Assembly: GCA_041557595.1 (NCBI GenBank)
Contig: JBFFGE010000235.1
Location: forward strand, 1 to 6,228
Length of the DNA: 6,228 nucleotides
Direction: 5' to 3'
From: JAOTYV01 sp041557595
GTDB lineage: Bacteria > Pseudomonadota > Alphaproteobacteria > UBA8366
Part shown: positions 1-6,211 of the stretch, piece by piece
Position numbering within the stretch: the first letter of the stretch is position 1
Layout: each line of letters opens with the position of its first letter
The notes under the pieces: generated by a model
What the model was told of the DNA's origin: nothing
What the model saw: only the letters and a program-made list of their open reading frames with translations
Database searches by the model: none
Position numbers and translations under genes: made by a program

Positions 1-438
1 AAGGCGCAACTCGGCGGCGGGGTCATCCTGCCAACCGAAGGCCGGGTCTTCGTTTCGGTCAAGGATCACGACAAACAGGCAATCGTCGGCGCCATTCGCG
101 AAATCACCGGGCTCGGTTTCCGCGTCGTCGCGACCCGCGGCACCGCGGCATTTCTGCAATCGCAGGATATTGCCGTCGAGATCGTCAACAAGGTGCGCGA
201 AGGGCAGCCGCATATCGTCGACGCGATGATCAACGGCGAAATTCAACTCGTGTTCAACACGACCGAAGGCGTCCAGGCGATCGCCGACAGTTTCAGCCTG
301 CGCCGTTCCGCGCTGATTCATAAGATCCCTTATTTCACAACCGTTGCCGGCGCGCGCGCGGCGGTTCAGGCGATCGCCGCCTTGCAGGACGGATCCCTTG
401 ATGTCGCCCCCCTGCAGTCCTATTTTATGGACAGGTAG
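1..438 (+). CDS. carB: Carbamoyl-phosphate synthase large subunit, C-terminal fragment (5' end outside window)
   Basis: This is the last 145 codons of carB, read in frame from base 1 to the TAG at 436-438. The enzyme makes carbamoyl phosphate from bicarbonate, ATP and glutamine-derived ammonia for the arginine and pyrimidine pathways in the cytoplasm. Only the C-terminal MGS-like allosteric domain is present. Visible family motifs, counted from the window start, are ATRGT (44-48), NKVREG (63-68), FNTTEG (85-90) and YFTTVAGA (111-118). These form the effector pocket that binds UMP or IMP in the E. coli enzyme. The catalytic ATP-grasp halves lie upstream of the window. The end of the protein is intact and of normal form. 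greA follows after 91 bases with no convincing terminator between them, so read-through into greA is plausible. Identification is secure from the motif set; that the upstream part is intact is assumed. Confidence 0.95.
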   Translation, partial: KAQLGGGVILPTEGRVFVSVKDHDKQAIVGAIREITGLGFRVVATRGTAAFLQSQDIAVEIVNKVREGQPHIVDAMINGEIQLVFNTTEGVQAIADSFSLRRSALIHKIPYFTTVAGARAAVQAIAALQDGSLDVAPLQSYFMDR

Positions 439-518
439 AGAACACTTTTCCGAAACTCCGAAGCACGACGTGGTTTAGCCGGCGAGAGGCAGACCGAAGA
501 CCGCTATTGCTTCTATTC

Positions 519-525
519 AGGTGAG
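519..525 (+). promoter_or_regulatory. Ribosome binding site that decides the greA start
   Basis: AGGTGAG lies four bases upstream of ATG 530. It contains the GTG at 521 that would otherwise add three residues (reading MRT) to GreA. The resulting 157-residue protein places D41 and E44 at the same numbers as in E. coli GreA, which supports the ATG. Confidence 0.65.
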
Positions 526-529
526 AACG

Positions 530-1003
530 ATGGACAAGATCCCTATTACGGCAGATGGCGCAACCCGGCTCCAGGAAGAACTCAAGACCCTCAAAACCGT
601 CGAGCGTCCCGCCGTGATTAAGGCGATTGCCGCCGCGCGCGAACATGGCGATTTATCGGAAAATGCCGAATATCACGCCGCGCGCGAGAATCAGAGCTTT
701 ATCGAGGGCCGCATCCTCGAACTGGAAGATCATGCCAGCCGGATTCAAATCATCGATGTCTCGGCCCTGAAGGGCAACGTCGTCAAATTCGGCGCGACCG
801 TCACCGTTGCGGACGAAGAGACGGACGAAGAGAAAACCTATCAGCTCGTCGGCGAATACGAGGCGGATCCGGCCGAGGGCCGCATATCGATCACGTCACC
901 CATCGCGCGCGCGCTGGTCGGCCGCACGGTCGGCGATTCGGTCGAAGTGATGACGCCGGGCGGCCAGAAAGACTACGAACTCATCAAAGTTTCGTTCAAG
1001 TAG
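530..1003 (+). CDS. greA: Transcription elongation factor GreA
   Basis: GreA enters the RNA polymerase secondary channel and stimulates cleavage of backtracked transcripts. The protein is 157 residues, the usual GreA length. Residues 1 to about 75 form the N-terminal coiled coil, with the tip motif DLSENAEYH at 41-49; D41 and E44 correspond to the acidic pair that supports Mg2+-dependent cleavage. The C-terminal FKBP-like domain runs from about 80 to 157 and includes the typical SPIARALVG stretch at 123-131. I start at ATG 530, not at the in-frame GTG at 521, because the GTG is part of the Shine-Dalgarno-like AGGTGAG (519-525) placed four bases before the ATG. All key residues are present. 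The gene probably shares a transcript with carB and ends in a convergent gap facing the lrp-type gene. Confidence 0.96.
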   Translation: MDKIPITADGATRLQEELKTLKTVERPAVIKAIAAAREHGDLSENAEYHAARENQSFIEGRILELEDHASRIQIIDVSALKGNVVKFGATVTVADEETDEEKTYQLVGEYEADPAEGRISITSPIARALVGRTVGDSVEVMTPGGQKDYELIKVSFK

Positions 1004-1006
1004 ACA

Positions 1007-1037
1007 CGGCGACGAAACGCCGACCGATGCCTATCGG
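1007..1037. terminator. Two small hairpins in the convergent greA/lrp gap, possible bidirectional terminator
   Basis: Two perfect 5-bp inverted repeats lie side by side in the 44-base gap between convergent genes: CGGCG/CGCCG (1007-1011 and 1018-1022, six-base loop) and CCGAT/ATCGG (1024-1028 and 1033-1037, four-base loop). Neither is followed by a T-run on either strand, so an intrinsic terminator is uncertain. The position, where both transcripts must stop, is the main argument for a role. Confidence 0.3.
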
Positions 1038-1047
1038 ATCCAACGGG

Positions 1048-1551
1048 TCAGGACCCTGCATCCGCCGGCGGCTCGACCGTGTCGTCGATCGGCACGCCGA
1101 ATTCGTGTTTCGACGCCCGAATCGCCAGCGCCGATTTGACGTGGCTGACATTCGGCGCCGACGTCAAGGTCGAGGTCAGGAAGCGGTTGTAGCTGTCCCA
1201 ATCGGTTGCAACGATGCGCAAGAGAAAATCGGTCTCGCCCGCCAGCATGTAACATTCGCGCACTTGCGGCCATTGAGCGACCAGCTTTTCGAACGCGACC
1301 AAATCCGATTCGGCCTGACTCGACAGGCCGACCTGGGCGAATACGGTCACTCCGTATCCCAGGGCTTCGGCGTTCACATCCGCATGATAGCCGCGGATAA
1401 AGCCCGATTCCTCCAACGCCCGCACGCGCCGAAGACACGGCGGCGCCGAGATTCCGGCGCGTTTCGCCAAGTCCACATTCGTCATGCGGCCGTCGGCCTG
1501 CAGATCGCGCATGATGCGCAGATCGATCTTGTCCAGTTTTACCCGGCGCAT
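1048..1551 (-). CDS. Lrp/AsnC-family transcriptional regulator
   Basis: This is a cytoplasmic DNA-binding regulator of the feast/famine family, which usually forms dimers and octamers and senses amino acids or related metabolites. With the start at 1551 it has 167 residues, slightly over the usual 150-165. An N-terminal winged helix-turn-helix (about 5-55) carries the signature LDKIDLRIMRDLQADGR, then NVDLAKRAGISAPPCLRRVRALEESGFI, including the typical S-x-x-x-C/V-x-R-R recognition helix. The C-terminal RAM ligand-binding domain covers about 65-150 and includes G-E-T-D-F-L at 105-110. An upstream in-frame ATG at 1569 would add six residues, but it has no clear ribosome site; ATG 1551 is preceded at eight bases by GGGGGCGG, so I prefer it. 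The gene is divergent from the ELM1-family gene and has an AT-rich inverted repeat upstream that may be its own operator. The specific effector and regulon cannot be read from the sequence. Confidence 0.92.
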   Translation of the reverse strand: MRRVKLDKIDLRIMRDLQADGRMTNVDLAKRAGISAPPCLRRVRALEESGFIRGYHADVNAEALGYGVTVFAQVGLSSQAESDLVAFEKLVAQWPQVRECYMLAGETDFLLRIVATDWDSYNRFLTSTLTSAPNVSHVKSALAIRASKHEFGVPIDDTVEPPADAGS

Positions 1552-1574
1552 ATGTTGGACCGCCCCCATGGTTT

Positions 1575-1598
1575 CGTTGAGTAATAATATTACAAACG
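1575..1598. promoter_or_regulatory. AT-rich inverted repeat upstream of lrp, candidate Lrp/AsnC-type operator
   Basis: The core is GTAAT (1581-1585), a three-base centre AAT, then ATTAC (1589-1593). Outer arms CGTT (1575-1578) and AACG (1595-1598) extend the symmetry with a one-base offset. It is a clear AT island in a GC-rich region. It lies 23 bases upstream of the preferred lrp start, in the divergent region shared with the ELM1-family gene. Lrp/AsnC proteins commonly repress their own genes through short AT-rich palindromes of this kind, so autoregulation is the simplest reading. That is inference; no footprint or conservation could be checked. Confidence 0.5.
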
Positions 1599-1703
1599 TG
1601 GACGAGACGAAATAAAGTTACCGAGTGTCAATTTGCCATTCGTTTCGACACGGCACCGCCCTGCTCCGAGCGATTTTCACGACGACGGACACCCGCGCAG
1701 CCT

Positions 1704-2684
1704 ATGACAGAATCGCCTAAATCCGCTTCCGACGCGATATGGACCATCACCGACGGCAAGGCCGGCATGGTCAATCAGGCGCTCGGGCTGGCCGAAGCCG
1801 TCGGGTTACCGGTGATCGAAAAAACCATCCGCCCGGCGGCGCCCTGGAAATGGTTTCCGCCGGGAAGCTGGCCGTCGGGTGCATCCGGCACAGCCGCCGG
1901 CGGCGACGCGCTGACGGCGCCGCTGCCGCGCCTTGTTATCAGCTGCGGCCGCCATTCGATCCGCCCGGCGCTATGGATCAGGAAGCAGAGCGGGGGAAGG
2001 AGCTTCGCCGTTCATATTCAGCACCCGCGCATCAATCCCACGCGGTTCGACCTCGTGGTCGCGCCGGATCATGACCGGCTCTCAGGCCCGAATGTCATCC
2101 CGATCCGGGGATCCCTGCATCGCGTGAACCGGCAACGTCTGGACGAATCGGCGGCACGCATGGCGCCCGCTCTGGCGGACCTGCCGCAGCCACGGGTCGC
2201 CGTGCTGATCGGAGGCACCAATAGCGTCTATACCTTGACGGACCGTGTCGTCGCCCGGCTTGCGGACGATCTCTCCGCGCTTTGCACCGGGTTCGGCGCC
2301 AGCCTCATGGTCACGCCGTCGCGCCGGACGGGCAAGGCCGCCGAACGCCAATTGCGCGAGCGGCTCGCCGGATTGCCGGCGGTGATGTGGGATGGCAAAG
2401 GGGAAAACCCGTATCTAGGTTATCTCGGACTGGCCGACGCCATCGTCGTGACCTGCGATTCGGTGAACATGATCTCGGAAGCCTGCGCCACGGGAAAGCC
2501 GGTCTACATCGTCGAGCTCGAGGGCAAGAAACACAGTAAATTTCGGGATTTCCGGGAAATGCTGACGACAATGGGGATTGTCCGACGCTTCGACGGCACG
2601 CTGGACCGCTGGTCCTACGAACCGCTGGACGAGACGGCGCGCGTCGCCCGGGAAATCCGGCTCCGCCTCGGACTAAACACCTAG
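1704..2684 (+). CDS. ELM1-family (DUF1022) protein, GT-B-like, possible glycosyltransferase
   Basis: The 326-residue protein belongs to the family annotated as mitochondrial fission ELM1, after a plant protein; that name says nothing about its bacterial role. Visible motifs in order are W-x-I-TDGKAGMVNQ (13-25), ISCGRHS (79-85), VHIQHPR (103-109), FDLVVAPDHD (115-124), VLIGGTNS (167-174), TPSRRT (204-209), NPYLGYLGLADAIVVTCDSV (235-254) with ISEA following, and GKPVYIVEL (264-272). The two-domain layout, with glycine-rich turns and the late D-S-x-x-M-I-S-E-A motif, is like GT-B glycosyltransferases, so transfer of a sugar is possible but unproven. No signal peptide or membrane segment is evident. 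A glycine/alanine-rich stretch at about 52-72 looks like a variable loop. The start ATG 1704 is the first reasonable one; its ribosome site is weak. It lies divergent from lrp and 81 bases before the 2OG oxygenase gene. Confidence 0.88.
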   Translation: MTESPKSASDAIWTITDGKAGMVNQALGLAEAVGLPVIEKTIRPAAPWKWFPPGSWPSGASGTAAGGDALTAPLPRLVISCGRHSIRPALWIRKQSGGRSFAVHIQHPRINPTRFDLVVAPDHDRLSGPNVIPIRGSLHRVNRQRLDESAARMAPALADLPQPRVAVLIGGTNSVYTLTDRVVARLADDLSALCTGFGASLMVTPSRRTGKAAERQLRERLAGLPAVMWDGKGENPYLGYLGLADAIVVTCDSVNMISEACATGKPVYIVELEGKKHSKFRDFREMLTTMGIVRRFDGTLDRWSYEPLDETARVAREIRLRLGLNT

Positions 2685-2705
2685 CCCCTGCGAACAGGTG
2701 TCACA

Positions 2706-2734
2706 TTGCCATCGGGCGAGGCATTTCCTATACC
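2706..2734 (+). promoter_or_regulatory. Candidate sigma70-type promoter for the oxygenase/639-residue protein/LysR unit
   Basis: TTGCCA (2706-2711) and TATACC (2729-2734) match the -35 and -10 boxes at five and four of six positions, with exactly 17 bases between them. Transcription would start near 2741, upstream of the ribosome site at 2755-2762. The TTG of the -35 box is also the first possible start codon of the oxygenase frame, which argues against translation from there. Prediction from sequence only. Confidence 0.5.
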
Positions 2735-2754
2735 AACCCCTGCGGCGACAGTCG

Positions 2755-2762
2755 AAGGAAGG
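2755..2762 (+). promoter_or_regulatory. Ribosome binding site that decides the oxygenase start
   Basis: AAGGAAGG ends three bases before ATG 2766; its AAGGA part is six bases away. It is the strongest Shine-Dalgarno sequence in the window and favours ATG 2766 over the in-frame TTG 2706. Confidence 0.65.
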
Positions 2763-2765
2763 CGC

Positions 2766-3392
2766 ATGTCCGGTTCCATGCTAAATCTCGCAGCCTTGCG
2801 GGAAACGCCGTTGCGGCGCGACCCGTTCGATCATGTCGTGGTCCAGGACTTCATTCCGGCAGATACGCTGCAGCGCGTGATCGAGGATTTCCCCGCGGTC
2901 GATCGCGCGGGCAGCTATCCGTTGCATGCGCTTCGGGGCGGCGCCACGTTTTCGGCATTGACCGATGTCCTGCAAAGCGAGGAGATGACCGCTGCGATCG
3001 GTGAGAAATTCGGGATTCCGCTTGACGATCGCCCGACCATGATCACCGTGCGCGGCCAATGCCGGCCCAGCGACGGCCAGATCCATACGGATTCAAAGGG
3101 CAAGCTGGTAACCGTGCTGCTGTACCTGAACGAATCGTGGGACACCGGCGGCGGGCGGCTGCGTCTTCTGCGCTCGCCGGACGACCTCGACGATTTTGCC
3201 GTCGAGGTTCCGCCCGCGGGCGGCACCATGCTGGCCTTTCGCTGCACCGATACTGCCTGGCACGGCCATAAATCCTTCGAGGGTATGCGGCGCTCGATCC
3301 AACTCAACTGGGTGCGGGATGCCGGATACCTGCGCAAGGAGCGTTTCCGGCACGGCGTCTCCGCCCTTTTCAAGAAAGCCCGGTTTGCATGA
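2766..3392 (+). CDS. 2-oxoglutarate/Fe(II)-dependent dioxygenase, prolyl-4-hydroxylase type
   Basis: Enzymes of this superfamily use Fe(II), O2 and 2-oxoglutarate to hydroxylate a protein or small-molecule substrate. The 208-residue protein shows the iron triad: H107-T-D109 (QIHTDSKGK), then a distal histidine in WHGHKSF (H166 or H168). R175 or R176 in MRRSIQLNW fits the residue that holds the 2-oxoglutarate carboxylate. Between them lie the core strands VTVLLYLNESW (115-125), GGGRLRLL (128-135) and PAGGTMLAF (150-158), as in the 2OG-FeII_Oxy_3 group. The N-terminal part (about 18-60) matches the usual lead-in, DPFDHVVVQDFIP. No export signal is seen. The last 20 residues are basic. The stop overlaps the next start as ATGA, so the pair is probably translationally coupled and may share a substrate. 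The substrate cannot be inferred; proline or other amino-acid side chains, or a glycan precursor, are all possible. Confidence 0.87.
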   Translation: MSGSMLNLAALRETPLRRDPFDHVVVQDFIPADTLQRVIEDFPAVDRAGSYPLHALRGGATFSALTDVLQSEEMTAAIGEKFGIPLDDRPTMITVRGQCRPSDGQIHTDSKGKLVTVLLYLNESWDTGGGRLRLLRSPDDLDDFAVEVPPAGGTMLAFRCTDTAWHGHKSFEGMRRSIQLNWVRDAGYLRKERFRHGVSALFKKARFA

Positions 3393-5308
3393 CGCTAAAC
3401 ATCGACACATTCAGCAACCAGTCCGGCGGATTCAGTTTCTTCAAGGCGGTCGGCCATCCCTTCGTCATGGACCAGGCCAGGCGCATGATTGCCGACATCG
3501 CGGCGGCCGGACCGGTCGGGATCTACGACCCGCACGGATTTGCCAATGCTTTCGCCGAATTGCATGACTGCAGCGCCTGGAAGGTGGCGGCGTCCTTCGT
3601 GCAAGACCTGTCCGACATCGGCGAGACCATCCTCGGTGTCCCGGCGGCGCCCATCACGGACGTCGCCGGCGCCAAACTGAAGACCGTCTTCGTCATGGCT
3701 TTCGACGCCGAACGGCTGATCGACCATATTCGGTACCTGGTACCCGACGGCGTCGAGGTGCGGAGCCTCGACGGCATGCGGCTCGACGACGCCATGCTGA
3801 CGAACCGGCGCCGCTATCTGGAGCCCTTGAATTTCGCAACGAATTTTGCATTTTTCCGCGATGCGGCCGGCCATCACACGCGCCTCGTCACGGCGAATTA
3901 CTGGGCAGGCTATGGCGGCCGCGAGACCACGATCTGGTTTTGCCTGTTCGACGACGACGGTCAGGAACTGGCGCGCTGGAACGAGCCGCTGTCGTCCACC
4001 GTCGGGACGATTTCGATCGATAGTGCCGAAGTGCGCGCCCGCTTCAATCTCGACGACTTTACCGGCCAGCTTTTCCTGCATGTGGTGAACAGCGCCGGCC
4101 ACGACGTTGTGAAATACGCCCTCGATACCTATGGCGACGACCCGTCGGTGCTGTCCTGCACCCATGACGCGAACGCCTGGCCGGCGGATTTCTATGCGGG
4201 GCTTCCCGCACCGAAATCCGGCGAAAAGGTCGTCCTGTGGATCCAGAACAGCCATCCCTGCGCCATTCCGTCGAACAGCATTACGATGCAGCGCATGGGC
4301 GGCACGGAGTGCGGTTCCCTGCAAACCGAAGTTCCGGCCTTCGGCAGCTATCCGCTCGACGTCTCGAGCCTGCTGCCCGGTCTCGAATGGCCGGCCCAGA
4401 TCGAAATCGCGGCAGGCAAGCATTTCGTCCGGCCCCGCTACGAAGTGATCGCCGCGAATGGCCGCCAGCGGATGGCGCATGCCAATGTGGAGCGCATCGA
4501 CCTCAAGCCCGACCGGCGCATCCCCGAACTCGACAATTTGCTGGGGAAATCCTACCTGCTACCGGCGCCGATCATGCCGATCGACCAATTCCGCAGCATT
4601 GCCCTGCCGACGCCCATGGCGACCACGCAAGCCACGCTGCCGGTCGCGGCGATCGTCTATAACCGCAACGGTCAGGAAATTGCCCGCCATCCGTTCGGCT
4701 GTCTGCCACGCGATCACGCGGCGGCGCTCGATGCCGGCGGCCTGATCAACGGCGCCGGCGCGCGCGGCGGTTTCCCCGACGGCTACGGCCATATGGAGCT
4801 GGTGTACGATTTCAGCGAGGGCGGCGAGGCGGATGGCTGGCTGCACGGCCTGTTTCGGTACGAGGCGCTGCAGAGCGGCCATGCGGCCGAAACAAGTTTC
4901 GGCGCGCATATCTTCAATACGGTGCTCACCTACCGCAACGAGCCGCAATCCTATACGGGCCCGGCGCCGGGCATCAGCACCCGGTTGTTCCTGCGCCTCG
5001 GCCCGCCGCGGCTCGACAGCTTTTGCCATCTCATCTATGCGGCATCGACGCCCTGGCATGCGGAAAGCGACACAAGCCTGATTCTGCATGACGCCGACGG
5101 CACCGAGATTGCCACTCAATCGCTGCGAATTCCGTGCAGCGGTTCCGTTCATTGGCGCTATAGTGAAGGCTTCGACGATGCGACGCGCCGGCGCGCGGGA
5201 CCGAACGGGTATATCGTCATTCGCGACGTAACCTGCCGACTGTTCGGGTATCACGGCTTGATCAACGACGAGGGCGGATTCAGCCTCGATCACATGTTCG
5301 GATTCTAA
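3389..5308 (+). CDS. Unassigned 639-residue protein: Rossmann-like N-terminus plus four beta-rich modules
   Basis: I do not recognise a named family. Residues 1-145 alternate strands and helices like a Rossmann-type domain: VGIYDPHGFANAFAEL (43-58), a second strand near 65-71, ILGVPAAPITD (81-91), TVFVMAFDAERLIDHI (99-114) and VEVRSLDGMRLDD (122-134). This resembles sugar-acyltransferase or epimerase-type nucleotide-binding folds, but the glycine loop is not canonical. Four beta-rich segments follow at about 160-249, 279-354, 413-494 and 530-624. Three share a hairpin: FDDDGQELA (187-195), YNRNGQEIA (424-432) and HDADGTEIA (567-575); segment two has a divergent version near 300-311. Linkers include CTHDANAWPADFYAGLP (257-273). 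There is no signal peptide, membrane segment or catalytic motif I can name, so it is probably cytosolic. The gene overlaps the oxygenase stop (ATGA) and the LysR start (TAATG), and has no strong ribosome site, which fits coupled translation. Base composition matches its neighbours. It could be a scaffold, a lectin-like binding protein or an oxygenase partner; this is open. Confidence 0.85.
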   Translation: MTLNIDTFSNQSGGFSFFKAVGHPFVMDQARRMIADIAAAGPVGIYDPHGFANAFAELHDCSAWKVAASFVQDLSDIGETILGVPAAPITDVAGAKLKTVFVMAFDAERLIDHIRYLVPDGVEVRSLDGMRLDDAMLTNRRRYLEPLNFATNFAFFRDAAGHHTRLVTANYWAGYGGRETTIWFCLFDDDGQELARWNEPLSSTVGTISIDSAEVRARFNLDDFTGQLFLHVVNSAGHDVVKYALDTYGDDPSVLSCTHDANAWPADFYAGLPAPKSGEKVVLWIQNSHPCAIPSNSITMQRMGGTECGSLQTEVPAFGSYPLDVSSLLPGLEWPAQIEIAAGKHFVRPRYEVIAANGRQRMAHANVERIDLKPDRRIPELDNLLGKSYLLPAPIMPIDQFRSIALPTPMATTQATLPVAAIVYNRNGQEIARHPFGCLPRDHAAALDAGGLINGAGARGGFPDGYGHMELVYDFSEGGEADGWLHGLFRYEALQSGHAAETSFGAHIFNTVLTYRNEPQSYTGPAPGISTRLFLRLGPPRLDSFCHLIYAASTPWHAESDTSLILHDADGTEIATQSLRIPCSGSVHWRYSEGFDDATRRRAGPNGYIVIRDVTCRLFGYHGLINDEGGFSLDHMFGF

Positions 5309-6198
5309 TGGACTGGGACAAGCTGCGGGTTTTCCATACGGTCGCCGAAGTCGGCAGCTTCACCCATGCCGGCGAAACGCTGAATCTCAGCCAATCCGCG
5401 GTAAGCCGCCAAATCAGCACGCTCGAAAACAGCCTGAACACCACGCTCTTCCATCGCCATGCGCGGGGACTCATCCTGACCGAACAGGGGGAGCTACTGT
5501 ACCGCACCGCGCACGAGGTCTTCCACAAGCTTGCGATGACCGAGGCGCAGCTCGCGGAAAGCAAGGACCGCCCGTCCGGGCCGCTGCAGGTCACCACGAC
5601 CATCGGTTTCGGATCGTTGTGGCTGACGACGTATATCAAGGAATTCATCGAACTCTACCCCGAGGTCGAGGTCTCGTTGCTGCTGACCGACACCGAGCTG
5701 GACCTGAGCATGCGCGAGGCCGATGTCGGCATCCGCCTGACCGAGCCGAAACAACCCGATTTGATTCAACGCCCGCTCATGACCGTGCACACCCATCTCT
5801 ATGGGTCGGAGGAGTATCTGGAGGAATTCGGGACGCCCGAAAAGGCGGAAGATCTCGACCGCCATAAATTGGTCGTCTATGGCTCCGAAGCCTGGGCGCC
5901 GGTTCCGCAGATCAATTGGGTGCTGGATCTCGGCGCCCGGCCGGAATTCCGACGGCGCCCGGTCCTGCGCGTCAATAACCTGTACGGAATTTACCGCGCC
6001 TGCCGGAGCGGGCTTGGCCTGGCGGGCCTGCCGGATTATTCGATTCCCGAGGGCGTCAATCTGCGGCGGGTACTACCGGAAATCAGCGGCCCCTCCTACC
6101 GGACGTATTTCGTCTACCCCGAGGAACTGCGCCATTCCAAACGGATCACGATTTTCCGCGATTTCCTGCTGCAAAAGGTCGCCGAACAGGACTTCTAG
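5308..6198 (+). CDS. LysR-family transcriptional regulator, LsrB/VtlR-like
   Basis: The 296-residue length is typical for LysR regulators. Residues 1-60 form the winged helix-turn-helix (LRVFHTVAEVGSFTHAGETL, LSQSAVSRQISTLE, then LFHRHARGLILTEQGELLYR), followed by a linker helix to about 88. The periplasmic-binding-like effector domain spans about 91-290. From memory it resembles LsrB of Sinorhizobium and VtlR of Brucella, notably in HRHARGLILTEQGELLYRTA and in SDLIQR/PDLIQR followed by a histidine-rich strand; that group is linked to redox response and envelope or small-RNA control. The only cysteine is C232 (YRACRSGLG), in the effector domain. Start ATG 5308 shares its A with the TAA of the preceding gene, with only a weak GGA ribosome site, so translation probably depends on the upstream gene. 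A hairpin follows the stop. Family call is firm; orthology to LsrB is likely but not proven. Confidence 0.93.
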   Translation: MDWDKLRVFHTVAEVGSFTHAGETLNLSQSAVSRQISTLENSLNTTLFHRHARGLILTEQGELLYRTAHEVFHKLAMTEAQLAESKDRPSGPLQVTTTIGFGSLWLTTYIKEFIELYPEVEVSLLLTDTELDLSMREADVGIRLTEPKQPDLIQRPLMTVHTHLYGSEEYLEEFGTPEKAEDLDRHKLVVYGSEAWAPVPQINWVLDLGARPEFRRRPVLRVNNLYGIYRACRSGLGLAGLPDYSIPEGVNLRRVLPEISGPSYRTYFVYPEELRHSKRITIFRDFLLQKVAEQDF

Positions 6199-6211
6199 GC
6201 CAATTCCCGAG

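Noticed and set aside
439..529. Search for a terminator or promoter between carB and greA
   Set aside because: No stem with a T-run and no well-spaced -35/-10 pair was seen; only the greA ribosome site is supported.
1045..1056. Palindrome GGGTC-AG-GACCC over the lrp stop codon
   Set aside because: The two-base loop is too tight for a stable hairpin, and most of the element is coding, so chance is a sufficient explanation.
1027..1584. 185-codon plus-strand frame across the lrp region
   Set aside because: It is the antisense of the clear Lrp/AsnC gene and has a composition typical of a shadow frame.
1626..1631. Perfect TTGACA on the minus strand as a -35 box for lrp
   Set aside because: No -10-like hexamer lies 16-18 bases downstream on that strand, so a promoter cannot be supported.
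2687..2698. CCTG-CGAA-CAGG hairpin just after the ELM1-family gene, as a terminator
   Set aside because: Only four base pairs and no T-run; too weak to claim, so read-through from the ELM1-family gene into the oxygenase unit cannot be excluded.
3395..4480. 361-codon open frame on the minus strand opposite the 639-residue gene
   Set aside because: Long antisense frames are common in GC-rich genes because of third-position bias. The translation shows no recognisable domain and the plus-strand frame is coupled to genes on both sides.
4559..5293. 244-codon minus-strand frame opposite the 3' half of the 639-residue gene
   Set aside because: Same explanation: arginine- and alanine-rich shadow translation with no family motifs.
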